Assembly: GCA_002418005.1 (NCBI GenBank)
Contig: DIDF01000020.1
Span: forward strand, 1-37,058
From: Lactobacillaceae bacterium UBA5807
GTDB lineage: Bacteria; Bacillota; Bacilli; Lactobacillales; Lactobacillaceae
Length of the DNA stretch: 37,058 nt
Reading direction: 5' to 3'
Of this stretch, positions 13,792 through 22,445 are shown one piece after another. Position numbers and translations under genes: made by a program. The notes below the pieces were generated by a model. The model searched no databases and had not been told where the DNA came from. It saw only the letters and a program-made list of their open reading frames with translations. The first letter of the stretch is position 1. Each line of letters starts with the position of its first letter.

Positions 13792-15165
13792 TTAATTAGC
13801 AATACTCATTTTAACTGCTTGAAGTTTCTTAGCATCAAAGGTTCCCTTTTGAGCCAATAGATCATAAACATTAACACCAGTCTTCAATGATTCGTTAACA
13901 ATCGCCGTAGCAGTATTATAGCCAATGATTGGGGTTAACTTAGTGATAGTTCCGGCACTGTTCTTAACGTCAGTAGCACATTTTGCTTTATTAGCTTTGA
14001 TGCCAGGAATGCACTTATCAACCAACAAGGCACATGCTTGATCCATTAAATCAGTGGATTCAAACAAATTGTGGAAGATAACCGGTTCAAATGCGTTAAG
14101 TTCCAATTCACCAGATTCTGCCGCAAAGGTAATTGTGGTATCATTTCCGATAACTTCAAAAGCAATCTGGCTGACAATTTCAGGAATAACTGGGTTAATT
14201 TTACCAGGCATAATTGAAGAACCGGCCTGCATTGCGGGAAGTTTGATTTCCATGAAGCCACTGCGAGGACCACTGGAAAGCAACCGTAAGTCATGACACA
14301 TCTTGGAAAGAGCGACTGCCAAGGCCTTCAAGTCACCAGAAACCTCAACGTATGGATCAAGATCCTGGGTAGCATCAATTAAATCTTCAGCTGGGTGAAT
14401 GTTTAATCTATAAATTTTTTTAAGTTCGGCATAAACTGCGGGAACATAACCCTTTGAAGTGTTAACTCCAGTTCCAATAGCCGTGCCACCAAGATTAAGT
14501 TCAGTGAGAATATTCATAGATCTAGTCAAACGCTTTTGGCTGCGGCTTAAGGCGCTGGCAAATGCTTTAAAGGTGGCTCCCAAAGTAGTAGGCACAGCTT
14601 CTTGAAGTTGAGTTCTGCCCATTTTCTTAACATCGGCGAACTCATCACCTTTTTCTTCCAATTTATCAATGAGAGCGGAAAGAGAATGATATAATTTATC
14701 TATCTTAATCAGTGTCGTTAACTTACCAGCACTCGGATAGACATCGTTGGTTGACTGACCGGCATTAACGTCATCATGGGAATCAAGGTATGTATATTCG
14801 CCTTTTTTGTGGCCCATAAGTTCAAGGGCCCTGTTGGTAATTACTTCATTAACATTCATGTTAGTTGAAGTTCCGGCACCACCCTGAATTTCTGGAATTA
14901 AGAACTGATCGTCCAGTTTGCCTGCGATAACTTCATCGGAAGCGGCAACAATGGCGATCATCTTTTCTTTTGAAATTCTACCAACCTTATAGTTAGCTCG
15001 GGCAGCAGCTTTTTTGATGGTTGCCACTTGTATAATGAGCTCCATGTCAGTTTTCTTAACATTTATTTTAAAATTATCCATGGCCCGTTTGGCGTTAATG
15101 CCATAATATGCCTTGTTATCAATACCAAGCTTACCAATTGTGTCCTCTTCGATTCTCTCTGTCAT
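13792..15165 (-). CDS. aspA: Aspartate ammonia-lyase
   Basis: A 457-residue cytosolic enzyme of the fumarase/aspartase superfamily: L-aspartate to fumarate plus ammonia. The signature loop GSSIMPGKINPVIPEIVSQ (about residue 305-325) carries the catalytic Ser; VIPE at this place is typical of aspartases rather than fumarases. Other conserved regions are GAGTSTNMNVNEVI, AGQSTNDVYPSA and GRTQLQEAVPTTLG. ATG 15165 is chosen because GAGAGGA lies 9 bp ahead; upstream in-frame starts at 15186 and 15201 have none. It is divergent from an Lrp-type regulator, which probably controls it. It links aspartate use to fumarate supply. Confidence 0.9.
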   Translation of the reverse strand: MTERIEEDTIGKLGIDNKAYYGINAKRAMDNFKINVKKTDMELIIQVATIKKAAARANYKVGRISKEKMIAIVAASDEVIAGKLDDQFLIPEIQGGAGTSTNMNVNEVITNRALELMGHKKGEYTYLDSHDDVNAGQSTNDVYPSAGKLTTLIKIDKLYHSLSALIDKLEEKGDEFADVKKMGRTQLQEAVPTTLGATFKAFASALSRSQKRLTRSMNILTELNLGGTAIGTGVNTSKGYVPAVYAELKKIYRLNIHPAEDLIDATQDLDPYVEVSGDLKALAVALSKMCHDLRLLSSGPRSGFMEIKLPAMQAGSSIMPGKINPVIPEIVSQIAFEVIGNDTTITFAAESGELELNAFEPVIFHNLFESTDLMDQACALLVDKCIPGIKANKAKCATDVKNSAGTITKLTPIIGYNTATAIVNESLKTGVNVYDLLAQKGTFDAKKLQAVKMSIAN

Positions 15166-15326
15166 ATTCCCAAATCCTCTCTTCATTTGATTACATGTCA
15201 TAAGATATCACACAGAAGTATGAATTTACACCCATTTTGGACTATAATGATTTAAACAAATGAGATTTCAACATCAGGTTAATAAAACAAAGCAAAAACG
15301 TTTTTTTAATAAAAAGGAGAAAGTTA

Positions 15327-15773
15327 ATGGACCAGACCGATAAGCGGATTTTAAATCTGCTTCAACAAAACAGCCGAATATCAATTAAAAAACTGAGTGA
15401 AAAATTGTTTATCACCGCCCCGGCAGTTTCTCAACGGCTAAAAAACTTGGAAGATGAAGGCTACATCGATAAATTCTCGACTCAGATGAATCTAGACAGA
15501 ATTAATATGAAAGTAAAAGCCTTTGTTCAACTAGAAGTCAGTCCTGGGCAGAAGAAAGATTTCTATCCCTACATTGAAAAGATACCCAATGTTTTGGAAT
15601 GTGAATGTATTACTGGACCATATTCGATGTTAATAAAAGTAATTTTTGAAGATACTAAACAATTAGACGATTTCATTAATGATATTCATCAGTTTGGTAA
15701 AACCAATACCCAAATCGTCTTTTCCACTCCAGTTCAACAAAGAGGATATCGCTTTAATGTTGATGATAAATAA
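15327..15773 (+). CDS. Lrp/AsnC-family transcriptional regulator
   Basis: A 148-residue feast/famine regulator. The N-terminal HTH (residues 1-60) begins MDQTDKRILNLLQQNSRIS and has recognition helix ITAPAVSQRLKNLEDEGYI. The C-terminal RAM domain (about 65-140, KAFVQLEVSPG...LECECITGPYSMLIKV) should bind an amino acid and form an octamer. AAAAGGAGA sets the ATG. It is divergent from aspA with 161 bp between, so aspartate- or amino-acid-dependent control of aspA is likely. I see no strong palindrome in the gap. Confidence 0.9.
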   Translation: MDQTDKRILNLLQQNSRISIKKLSEKLFITAPAVSQRLKNLEDEGYIDKFSTQMNLDRINMKVKAFVQLEVSPGQKKDFYPYIEKIPNVLECECITGPYSMLIKVIFEDTKQLDDFINDIHQFGKTNTQIVFSTPVQQRGYRFNVDDK

Positions 15774-15809
15774 TTTGATGGCCTAAATTACAAATTAATT
15801 CAAAACACA

Positions 15810-15845
15810 AAAAATCACATCAGAATTAACCTGATGTGATTTTTT
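15810..15845. terminator. Bidirectional terminator between lrp and nox
   Basis: Perfect 14-bp stem AAAAATCACATCAG (15810-15823) with CTGATGTGATTTTT (15831-15844), loop of 7. Confidence 0.95.
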
Positions 15846-15881
15846 ACATACATTTTAAAATAAAACATTCAAAATATATTT

Positions 15882-17252
15882 TTAAAATTTAGCCTCACCC
15901 AAGGCATGCTGGGCTGCCAAGTTCAGCAAGCTCCATTGACGATCAAATCCTGGTTGGAAGAAGAAATCGGTCTCCGCAAGATCTTGAAGTTTAAGCCCAT
16001 TCGCAACTGCAAGTGATATTACATTTCCTTGAGCAGTAATATCATACGTTGACAGAACCGCTCCGCCGAGAATTCGGTGTGTCTGAGGGTCAAAGGCTAA
16101 TTTGACGTAAACTTTTGGATTCCCTTTATCTTCTGGAACATAAGCCGGTCTTAGACTATCTTCATAGAAACTAGTCTTAAGTTCAATCCCTGCCTTTTTA
16201 GCAGTAGTTTCATTTAATCCGCTAGCTGCAAAATGATAATCGAAGACACTAAGTGCTGATGAACCAACAACTCCTTTAAACGGCTCAAAGGGCTTCTTTT
16301 CAAAGAGATGTTTGACAACATAACGAGCTTCACGACGAGCGACTGTTGCCAAAGCAATTGGCATTTTCTTTTGAGCAGCGGCAGAAAATGCTAGCGTAGC
16401 GTCGCCAATTGCATATACATCAGGAAAATTAGTTTGCAAATATTCGTTAGTCTTAATAAAGCCATGATCATCCAACTCAACGGTGCCATCAAGCCATTTA
16501 GTATTTGGTTTTACTCCTGCGGCTTGAATAACTAAATCAGCAGGAACATCCCCTTGGTCAGTTTCAACCGCGCTGACACTGTCATTACCTTTGTAGGATT
16601 TAATGGTTGTCCCCATTTGTAGCTTAACGCCCTTGTTTTCAAGTTCTTTGGCAACAATATCGGTCATTTCTTTATCCAAATAAGTGCCAAGTGGCCGATC
16701 AATCATGTCCATCAATGTCACATTTTTGCCAGCTTTTCTGCTAGCTTCAGCAGCTTCAATGCCAATGTAACCACTGCCAACAATTGCAACATTTTTAACT
16801 GCGGGATCTTCAAGTTTGGCTTTAATAGACTTTGCCCAGTCATATCCCCGCATCAAAAAGACATTCTTTAAATTGTTTCCGGGAATAGGTAAATTGTTAG
16901 GAATAACTCCGGAACTCAAAATTAATTTGTCGTATGGATAATCACTAGATTTACCGGTTTTCACATCCTTGACGGAAACCGTCTTCTTATCAGCGTTAAT
17001 GCTGGTTACTTCGTGGTTATTGTAAATATTAACTTCTTTTTCTGGAAAATCCTCTGGTTTGAAGTTGCGCACATCAGAAACGTTAGTGACACTATTTTCC
17101 AAATATAATTCCATTCCACATGACATGAATGAGATAAAATCGCCAGCTTCAAAAAGGGAAATATTTAAATTATTATACCTGTGAAGCAACTCAATGATTG
17201 ATTGATGGCCACCATGCGATGCACCGACAATAACAACGTTTGTTTTTTCCAT
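15882..17252 (-). CDS. nox: NADH oxidase, H2O-forming type
   Basis: A 456-residue cytosolic flavoprotein of the peroxide/disulfide reductase family that oxidises NADH with O2 to NAD and water. An FAD-binding start VVIVGASHGG is followed by the single redox Cys45 in SFMSCGMELY, which cycles through a sulfenic acid. The NAD-binding GSGYIGIEAAEA lies near residue 158. The second FAD motif YAIGDAT is near 285, and the dimerisation domain ends with PGFDRQWSLLNLAAQHAL. Length is normal for Nox-2. CoA-disulfide reductases share this layout, but the Cys context and C-terminus favour Nox. TAAGGAGGA sets the start. Monocistronic. Confidence 0.9.
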   Translation of the reverse strand: MEKTNVVIVGASHGGHQSIIELLHRYNNLNISLFEAGDFISFMSCGMELYLENSVTNVSDVRNFKPEDFPEKEVNIYNNHEVTSINADKKTVSVKDVKTGKSSDYPYDKLILSSGVIPNNLPIPGNNLKNVFLMRGYDWAKSIKAKLEDPAVKNVAIVGSGYIGIEAAEASRKAGKNVTLMDMIDRPLGTYLDKEMTDIVAKELENKGVKLQMGTTIKSYKGNDSVSAVETDQGDVPADLVIQAAGVKPNTKWLDGTVELDDHGFIKTNEYLQTNFPDVYAIGDATLAFSAAAQKKMPIALATVARREARYVVKHLFEKKPFEPFKGVVGSSALSVFDYHFAASGLNETTAKKAGIELKTSFYEDSLRPAYVPEDKGNPKVYVKLAFDPQTHRILGGAVLSTYDITAQGNVISLAVANGLKLQDLAETDFFFQPGFDRQWSLLNLAAQHALGEAKF

Positions 17253-17370
17253 AAATGATTGTCCTCCTTAGAATGATTAAGCTTAATTTGTACATCTCTA
17301 GTTTATAATGGTTATTAACAAATATCAATTCTCATTAAGAAAAAGACGAAATCTTGGCCCTATTTTTAAT

Positions 17371-17405
17371 ATAAAAAGCACTTGGTCAACAATACCAAGT
17401 GCTTT
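17371..17405 (-). terminator. Terminator of the aminotransferase gene
   Basis: AAAGCACTTGGT (17375-17386) with ACCAAGTGCTTT (17394-17405), loop of 7; minus-strand T-run at 17377-17373. Confidence 0.9.
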
Positions 17406-17421
17406 AAACAAACTAGTTTAA

Positions 17422-18651
17422 TTAGTTTTCTACTGAAATTGAAGATTGATTTCTAGCAATTGCTTCTTTAAGAACTCTGCCTAATCGCTCCATGCCTTCA
17501 TCAATTTGAACTGGAGTTAAGCCAGTGAAGTTTAACCTCATCCCATTAGTGCATTCCTTGTAAGCATAAAAGTTTTTAGAAGGAACGTAAGCAATATGTT
17601 CTTCAGGAGTTGCGTGATCATAAAGAAGTTCAGTGGTATCAATATAATCTGGAACGGTAACCCAAGTAAAGAAACCACCATCAGGGCAAGTTGCCTTTAC
17701 TTCTTTTGGCAGATAATTTCTGATTCCTTTTGCCATCGCCCATTGACGTTTTGCGTATTCCTTATTTAGCTGATCAATATGAGCATCCAAATCATTCTTC
17801 TCAAGATATTGATTAATTGCTGAGGCGGTCAAATTTGGAACTTCCAAATCGGCAGCTTCTTTTAGTTTCAATAACTGTTTAACAATCCGTTTAGAAGCAA
17901 CCAACCAGCCAGTTCTGAGCGTTGGCATCAATATTTTTGAAAAACTAGATAAGAAGATTACCCGACCTTCGGTATCAAAATGCTTGATAGTCGGTAGTGA
18001 CTTGCCAACATATCTTAAATCACGGTATGGCGAATCTTCCAAAATAATAAAGTTGTACCGGTTTGCTAGTTCAACTAACCGTTGACGCTTTTCAACTGAA
18101 AGAGTGACACCACCAGGATTATGGAAATCAGAAACAGTGTACAAAAATTTGATTTCTGGATGAGCCTTCAAAGTGGTCTCCAATTGGTCCAAGTCCATGC
18201 CATCTGATTGAAGCTGAACTGCATAATATTTAGGCTCATACATATCAAACGATGATAAAGCCCCAACATAAGTTGGTGCTTCAACTACCATAGAATCCCC
18301 ACGGTTTAATAGCATCTTAGCTACTAAATCAATTCCTTGTTGGCCGCCGGCGGTTAACATAACGTTATCAGCATCAATATTTTCAATCTGCATTTTTTCA
18401 GTTGCTCGTTTAGCCAACTTCTCTCGCAGACTTTGAGGTCCAGTGACTGTATGATATTGGAAGGTATAATTACCTTCTGTCGCAACTGCGTCCGCGAAAG
18501 CCTGCGCCATTTCTTTTCTTGGAAATAAATCTTCCGCCGGAGATCCTGCCGTAAATTTAATTGCGTCAGGAAAATCCATTTGTGGAAACATTCCATTCAA
18601 TCTAGAAGGTACTTCACTACGAACACGGTTTGCAAATAAATCATCAGTCAT
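17422..18651 (-). CDS. PLP-dependent aminotransferase, class I/II fold
   Basis: A 409-residue cytosolic aminotransferase. GGQQGIDLVAK contacts PLP phosphate, DFHNPGG supplies the conserved Asn-Pro-Gly, EDSPYRDLRY holds the Asp and Tyr of the cofactor site, and SSFSKILMPTLRTGW carries the Schiff-base Lys (residue 239). RLNF near the C-terminus has the substrate-carboxylate Arg. The family includes 2-aminoadipate, aromatic and branched-chain aminotransferases; I cannot choose. ATG 18651 is favoured by GGGGTG just upstream. ATG 18681 has no ribosome binding site and lies in the probable promoter. It is divergent from a LysR gene that may control it. Confidence 0.88.
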   Translation of the reverse strand: MTDDLFANRVRSEVPSRLNGMFPQMDFPDAIKFTAGSPAEDLFPRKEMAQAFADAVATEGNYTFQYHTVTGPQSLREKLAKRATEKMQIENIDADNVMLTAGGQQGIDLVAKMLLNRGDSMVVEAPTYVGALSSFDMYEPKYYAVQLQSDGMDLDQLETTLKAHPEIKFLYTVSDFHNPGGVTLSVEKRQRLVELANRYNFIILEDSPYRDLRYVGKSLPTIKHFDTEGRVIFLSSFSKILMPTLRTGWLVASKRIVKQLLKLKEAADLEVPNLTASAINQYLEKNDLDAHIDQLNKEYAKRQWAMAKGIRNYLPKEVKATCPDGGFFTWVTVPDYIDTTELLYDHATPEEHIAYVPSKNFYAYKECTNGMRLNFTGLTPVQIDEGMERLGRVLKEAIARNQSSISVEN

Positions 18652-18687
18652 ACTAACACCCCATCTTTTATCTTTTGACATTATGGT

Positions 18688-18700
18688 ATACTGTCAGTAT
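18688..18700. promoter_or_regulatory. Palindrome in the aminotransferase promoter
   Basis: ATACTG-T-CAGTAT, perfect 6+1+6, about 37 bp upstream of ATG 18651 and overlapping candidate -10 sequences. It may be a site for the divergent LysR protein or another repressor. Confidence 0.5.
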
Positions 18701-18730
18701 CAATTAGTAAATTTCAACTTTCTCAATTTA

Positions 18731-18749
18731 AGATGAATATAATTCATCT
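18731..18749 (+). promoter_or_regulatory. 19-bp palindrome over the lysR -10
   Basis: AGATGAAT-ATA-ATTCATCT, perfect. A consensus TATAAT (18738-18743) lies in its centre, and the ribosome binding site AAGGAGG begins at 18750. This is a good layout for autorepression by the LysR-type protein. Confidence 0.65.
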
Positions 18750-18763
18750 AAGGAGGTAATCCC

Positions 18764-19681
18764 TTGATACCATTTGCTTATCAAGTTTTCAGAACCGTCG
18801 TAATTGAAGGAACTTTTTATAAAGCAGCCCTCAAACTCAACGTCACCCCGTCGGCAATCAGCCACTCAATTAACCAACTAGAAAGTTATTTAGGTTTCCC
18901 AGTTTTTAATCGATCGCACTCTGGAGTTAAACTAACTCAAAACGGTAGAATAATTCTGCCAATCATCCAAGACATATTAAACAGTCAAGACCGGCTTCGC
19001 CAGGAGGCTGATAATATCAATGGTTTGAATTCTGGTTCTATTCGGATTGGCGCATTTTCATCTGCTTGTATCAACTGGCTGCCGCCCATTATTCAAAATT
19101 TTAAAAAGAGTTACCCAAACATTCAAATTTCCGTGAATCAAAGTGGATTCAACGAAATCGTTCAAGGAGTAAAAAACGGAACGCTTGATATTGGTTTTAC
19201 TGCCCTGCCGGTTTCGGAGAATGTAATTGTTGATAAATTAGTAAAAGATGAGATCTACTGCATTGCCCCACAAGGGTTCGTGCCTAAAAATCAAAAATCA
19301 GTTACCAAAAGTGACATTCAAAAACGAACCTTTATTTTACAGCGAGGCGACTATGATTTAGATACTAAGGCCACATTGGACAATTACAATATCACCCCAA
19401 ACTCCCTTCAATTTTCAATCGATGACCAGTCAATTATTGCTATGGTTGAAGCCGGACTGGGCTGGGGAATTTTACCAGAGCTTGCCTTGCAGCAAGTTAG
19501 GGGAAACGTGGCTGTTTATCCGTTTGACAAGCCATTTTTCAGATCAATTGGTCTGATTACCTCTGGTGTTCAGGCAAAAGCGCCATCGACTAGAAACATG
19601 ATCAAAGAAATTAAACGTTTTGCCTCTCAGACATACCCAGATGGAATTCTTATTGAAAGGACTAAAAAAGCCGATACCTAA
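18764..19681 (+). CDS. LysR-family transcriptional regulator
   Basis: A 305-residue LysR-type regulator. The N-terminal winged HTH (about residues 3-60) contains FRTVVIEGTFYKAALKLNVTPSAISHSINQLESYLGFPVFNR. The C-terminal periplasmic-binding-like effector domain (about 90-295) begins GSIRIGAFSSACINWLPP. The start is TTG 18764 with AAGGAGG 7 bp ahead; no ATG competes. It is divergent from the aminotransferase with two palindromes between. The terminator overlaps its stop codon. The effector is unknown. Confidence 0.9.
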   Translation: MIPFAYQVFRTVVIEGTFYKAALKLNVTPSAISHSINQLESYLGFPVFNRSHSGVKLTQNGRIILPIIQDILNSQDRLRQEADNINGLNSGSIRIGAFSSACINWLPPIIQNFKKSYPNIQISVNQSGFNEIVQGVKNGTLDIGFTALPVSENVIVDKLVKDEIYCIAPQGFVPKNQKSVTKSDIQKRTFILQRGDYDLDTKATLDNYNITPNSLQFSIDDQSIIAMVEAGLGWGILPELALQQVRGNVAVYPFDKPFFRSIGLITSGVQAKAPSTRNMIKEIKRFASQTYPDGILIERTKKADT

Positions 19682-19696
19682 AAGCATCGACTTTTT
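19665..19696 (+). terminator. Terminator overlapping the lysR stop codon
   Basis: AAAAAGCCGAT (19665-19675) with ATCGACTTTTT (19686-19696), one mismatch; the stop TAA lies in the loop. Confidence 0.8.
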
Positions 19697-19807
19697 AAAT
19701 TCAAAAAAATTATTCTATTTTATTTAGGATTTGTCAATCTATCTTAAATCACCATTTGTATTATAACAATCATCCTTTTTGGTGACTTTTTTATACCATT
19801 GGACCAA

Positions 19808-20020
19808 TCAAAAGGCAACAAACAAAATTAACCATGCTGCCACAATAGTCCCTACAGCAATCAAAACAAGTTGAGACTTATTCGCAGACTTGATAAAAGT
19901 ATCGATTAACCCATTAAATAGTGGTTTTCCAAGTAAAAGTGCCAAAGGTTGATATAAAACTTCCAAGATAATGGCAATCAGCATCCAAATGTTTGCTTTT
20001 TGGACGGCACGCTTAACCAT
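19808..20020 (-). CDS. Small two-helix membrane protein
   Basis: A 70-residue protein of unknown family with membrane segments at about residues 11-30 and 50-69, the second running to the C-terminus. AAGGGAG precedes ATG 20020 at good distance, which supports it as a real gene. No clear terminator follows. The abrupt end inside a hydrophobic helix leaves open that it is a shortened version of a longer protein. Confidence 0.55.
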   Translation of the reverse strand: MVKRAVQKANIWMLIAIILEVLYQPLALLLGKPLFNGLIDTFIKSANKSQLVLIAVGTIVAAWLILFVAF

Positions 20021-20133
20021 TTGATCCGCTCCCTTTATGATATAATTAACAATTTCTTGTATTGTATCATGGAAAGGTTTACAGCAACATTTCAGTTTGA
20101 TAAGATTTAATTTCCTATTCCAAATTAAATCAA

Positions 20134-20167
20134 TAAAAAAACATCGGTATAAAAAATCCGATGTTTT
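20134..20167 (-). terminator. Terminator of gldA
   Basis: AAAACATCGG (20138-20147) with CCGATGTTTT (20158-20167); minus strand followed by a T-run. Confidence 0.9.
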
Positions 20168-20184
20168 GGTTACTGGTATAATGA

Positions 20185-21288
20185 TTATCCAAATAAATTA
20201 GTTGTAAAACTGTCAACTGCTTTAATGCCTTGGAAAACATCATCTGCGGTAACTTCAAATCCCATGTTATGAATTGTTTCGCCATCCTGAGTAGTCAGTT
20301 CAGCAGCCTTCATTAAATCTTCATCTGAAGCATTTTCAAGATGCAAGTCTTTTAAAGTAGTTGGAAGCCCTAGGTTATGTTCAAAAGTAGCATATTTGGT
20401 TAACTGATTATCACTGGCCCCTTCAAGGACAAGGTTTAGAAGAGAACCAAAAGAAACTTTTTGGCCATGAGACATTTTATGAACATCACCAGACAAAGCA
20501 GTTAAACCATTTTGAAAACTGTGTGCAGCCGCAAGTCCTGAGCTTTCAGCACCAACACCACTTAAAAGAATGTTGGCCTCAATAATATGGTCTAATGCAG
20601 GTGTAACCATATGGCTGGAAGCTGAGGCAACTGCTTGGTCACCGTACTTAAACAATAATTTTTCACATCGCTCTGCTAATGCAATTCCAGCTTGAGTTTG
20701 CTGAGTTTTAAGCGGAAGTAAGGTTGTTTGCCTTGCTCGAGCGACAGTTTGGGCTTCAATATTGGTCGATAACGCATCTGCCATCCCATCAATAAGAAAC
20801 TTTACAGGAGCCCCGGCAATTACGGAATCATCTACTAGAACAAGATCTGGATTTTTATCATAGAAAGTATAATGTAAAAACTCCCCATCTTCTGAATAAA
20901 TGACACTGAGTCTGGTGCAGGGAGAATCATTAGAAGCTAGAGTCGGAGTGATAACGACAGGGATCTTAAGTTCATCACCAACTGCCTTAGTAGTATCATT
21001 AGTTTTTCCGCCACCAAGGGCAATTATGAATTTGGCATTACTCGATTCGCCAATTTTTTTAATTCTTTCAATCTCTTCCGGTGAACTCTCACCTTGAAAC
21101 TCAACATGTTCAATTTCCAAGCCATCCTCTGTCAAATACTTAAAAAACTTTTCACCAACCAATCCCCAAACAATACTATCGGTTAATAAAATGCCATTTT
21201 CTCCAAAGGGTTTGATATATTTTGAAGCCGTTTTTAATAAATCTTTTCCTTGAACATACGTTGATGGGCTCGCAAAAGCAGTTGTCAT
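20185..21288 (-). CDS. gldA: Glycerol dehydrogenase
   Basis: A 367-residue cytosolic Zn-dependent group III alcohol dehydrogenase, glycerol to dihydroxyacetone with NAD. NAD site ALGGGKTNDT (90-99); TPTLASNDSPCT (114-125) is diagnostic for GldA. Metal ligands Asp171 (GMADALST), His256 (AAAHSFQNG) and His274 (KMSHGQKVSFG) are all present. ATG 21288 is fixed by GGAGG 10 bp upstream; the longer frame to 21321 has no site. It has a near-consensus promoter with a cre site on the start point, so CcpA repression is likely. No glycerol kinase or DHA kinase is nearby. It could act in reverse as a diacetyl/acetoin-type reductase. Confidence 0.93.
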   Translation of the reverse strand: MTTAFASPSTYVQGKDLLKTASKYIKPFGENGILLTDSIVWGLVGEKFFKYLTEDGLEIEHVEFQGESSPEEIERIKKIGESSNAKFIIALGGGKTNDTTKAVGDELKIPVVITPTLASNDSPCTRLSVIYSEDGEFLHYTFYDKNPDLVLVDDSVIAGAPVKFLIDGMADALSTNIEAQTVARARQTTLLPLKTQQTQAGIALAERCEKLLFKYGDQAVASASSHMVTPALDHIIEANILLSGVGAESSGLAAAHSFQNGLTALSGDVHKMSHGQKVSFGSLLNLVLEGASDNQLTKYATFEHNLGLPTTLKDLHLENASDEDLMKAAELTTQDGETIHNMGFEVTADDVFQGIKAVDSFTTNLFG

Positions 21289-21325
21289 AATAAAACCTCC
21301 ATTCGATAATATAAAACGCATTTCT

Positions 21326-21367
21326 TAAATACGCTTTCATTATAAATAACGGTTTTTTTATACTCAA
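21326..21367 (-). promoter_or_regulatory. gldA promoter with cre site
   Basis: Minus-strand TTGAGT (21362-21367), 17-bp spacer, TATAAT (21339-21344), then TGAAAGCGTATTTA (21339-21326), which fits cre (TGNAANCGNWNNCA) except one base. The cre overlaps the -10 edge and start point. Confidence 0.75.
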
Positions 21368-21394
21368 AGATTTATGTCTTTTGATTTGTCAAAC

Positions 21395-21422
21395 AAAAAA
21401 GCCACCGAAAGTTTCGGCGGCT
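21395..21422 (-). terminator. Terminator of the aldo/keto reductase gene
   Basis: AGCCACCGAAA (21400-21410) with TTTCGGCGGCT (21412-21422), inner pairs opening to form the loop; minus-strand T6. Confidence 0.85.
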
Positions 21423-21434
21423 AAAAATGAAAAT

Positions 21435-22310
21435 CTATTTGTTACCACTAAGTTCACTCAGTGATTCAAAGTCATCATCACTCAGATCAAAGCTTGCTGC
21501 AGCAACGTTATCCTCCAAGTGCTTAATTGAAGAAGTGCCTGGAATTGGGATAATATTTGGTGAGCGTTTCAAAAGCCATGCTAATGCAATTTGAGCTTCA
21601 GAAACCCCATACTTTTTTGCCATATTAGAAAGTGGACTATTTGCTCCAACCAATTTACCGGTATTAAGTGGGAACCACGGAACAAATGCCATGCCCTGTG
21701 ATTGAGCATAGTCAACAACATCGTCATCCTTGTGATTGGCAACATTATACATATTCTCAACCGCGTCAATCTTAGCGTACTTTTGAGCTTCTTTAATTTG
21801 ATCAACAGTTACTTGACTCAGGCCAATATGCTTAATCTTGCCTTCATCTTGCATCTTCTTTAATTCACCGACTTGATCGGCAACCGGAAAATGATCATCG
21901 ATTCGATGCAGGAATAAAAGATCTTCGTGATCAATTCCCAAAGTCATCATTGAAACTTCAACCTGTTGACGAAGATACCCAGGCTCACCATGCGGTGTCC
22001 ACTGATTTGGCCCTTGTCTGGTTTGGCCCACCTTATCAGAAATAAAAATTTTATCTCGATTTGAGGCATCTTTCAAGCCGGCTGCCAAGTACCGGTCGGC
22101 AAACCAAGGGCCATAAGAATCGGCAGTGTCAAAGAAATTAATTCCTAAACCCACCGCTTTTTTAACGACACTGGCCGCTTGATCTGGGTCCTTGTAAGGT
22201 CCCCAGGTGCCTTCACCAGTCAGCTGCATTGTTCCATAACCCAATCGATTTACGACAAAGTCTTTATCAAATTCAAAAGTGCCAGCATTTGAAGCATTAA
22301 TATTTGCCAT
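21435..22310 (-). CDS. Aldo/keto reductase
   Basis: A 291-residue (beta/alpha)8 NADPH-dependent carbonyl reductase. The catalytic tetrad is visible: Asp and Tyr in FFDTADSYG, Lys in FISDKVG, His in LLFLHRIDD. The N-terminus GYGTMQLTGEGTWGPYKDP and the C-terminal PIPGTSSIKHLEDN (NADPH phosphate-binding loop) are typical of the AKR11/pyridoxal-reductase-like group. ATG 22310 is set by AAAGGAG; the longer frame to 22391 has no support. Monocistronic, divergent from the broken epimerase gene 135 bp away. Substrate unknown. Confidence 0.9.
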   Translation of the reverse strand: MANINASNAGTFEFDKDFVVNRLGYGTMQLTGEGTWGPYKDPDQAASVVKKAVGLGINFFDTADSYGPWFADRYLAAGLKDASNRDKIFISDKVGQTRQGPNQWTPHGEPGYLRQQVEVSMMTLGIDHEDLLFLHRIDDHFPVADQVGELKKMQDEGKIKHIGLSQVTVDQIKEAQKYAKIDAVENMYNVANHKDDDVVDYAQSQGMAFVPWFPLNTGKLVGANSPLSNMAKKYGVSEAQIALAWLLKRSPNIIPIPGTSSIKHLEDNVAAASFDLSDDDFESLSELSGNK

Positions 22311-22445
22311 CAAATTCACTCCTTTGAAAATTTTCCTGCAAAACAAACCCTGCAGGAACTCAATTATAAGACCAACCGTTACTTTCAACAACTAATCAGA
22401 ACAAAGGTATAATTAACTATAATTATGAAGATTGGGGCAAGAAAA

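Noticed and set aside
15280..15325. cre site before the Lrp gene (AAAAACGTTTTT)
   Set aside because: The outer consensus bases do not fit; it is mainly an A-run/T-run around CG.
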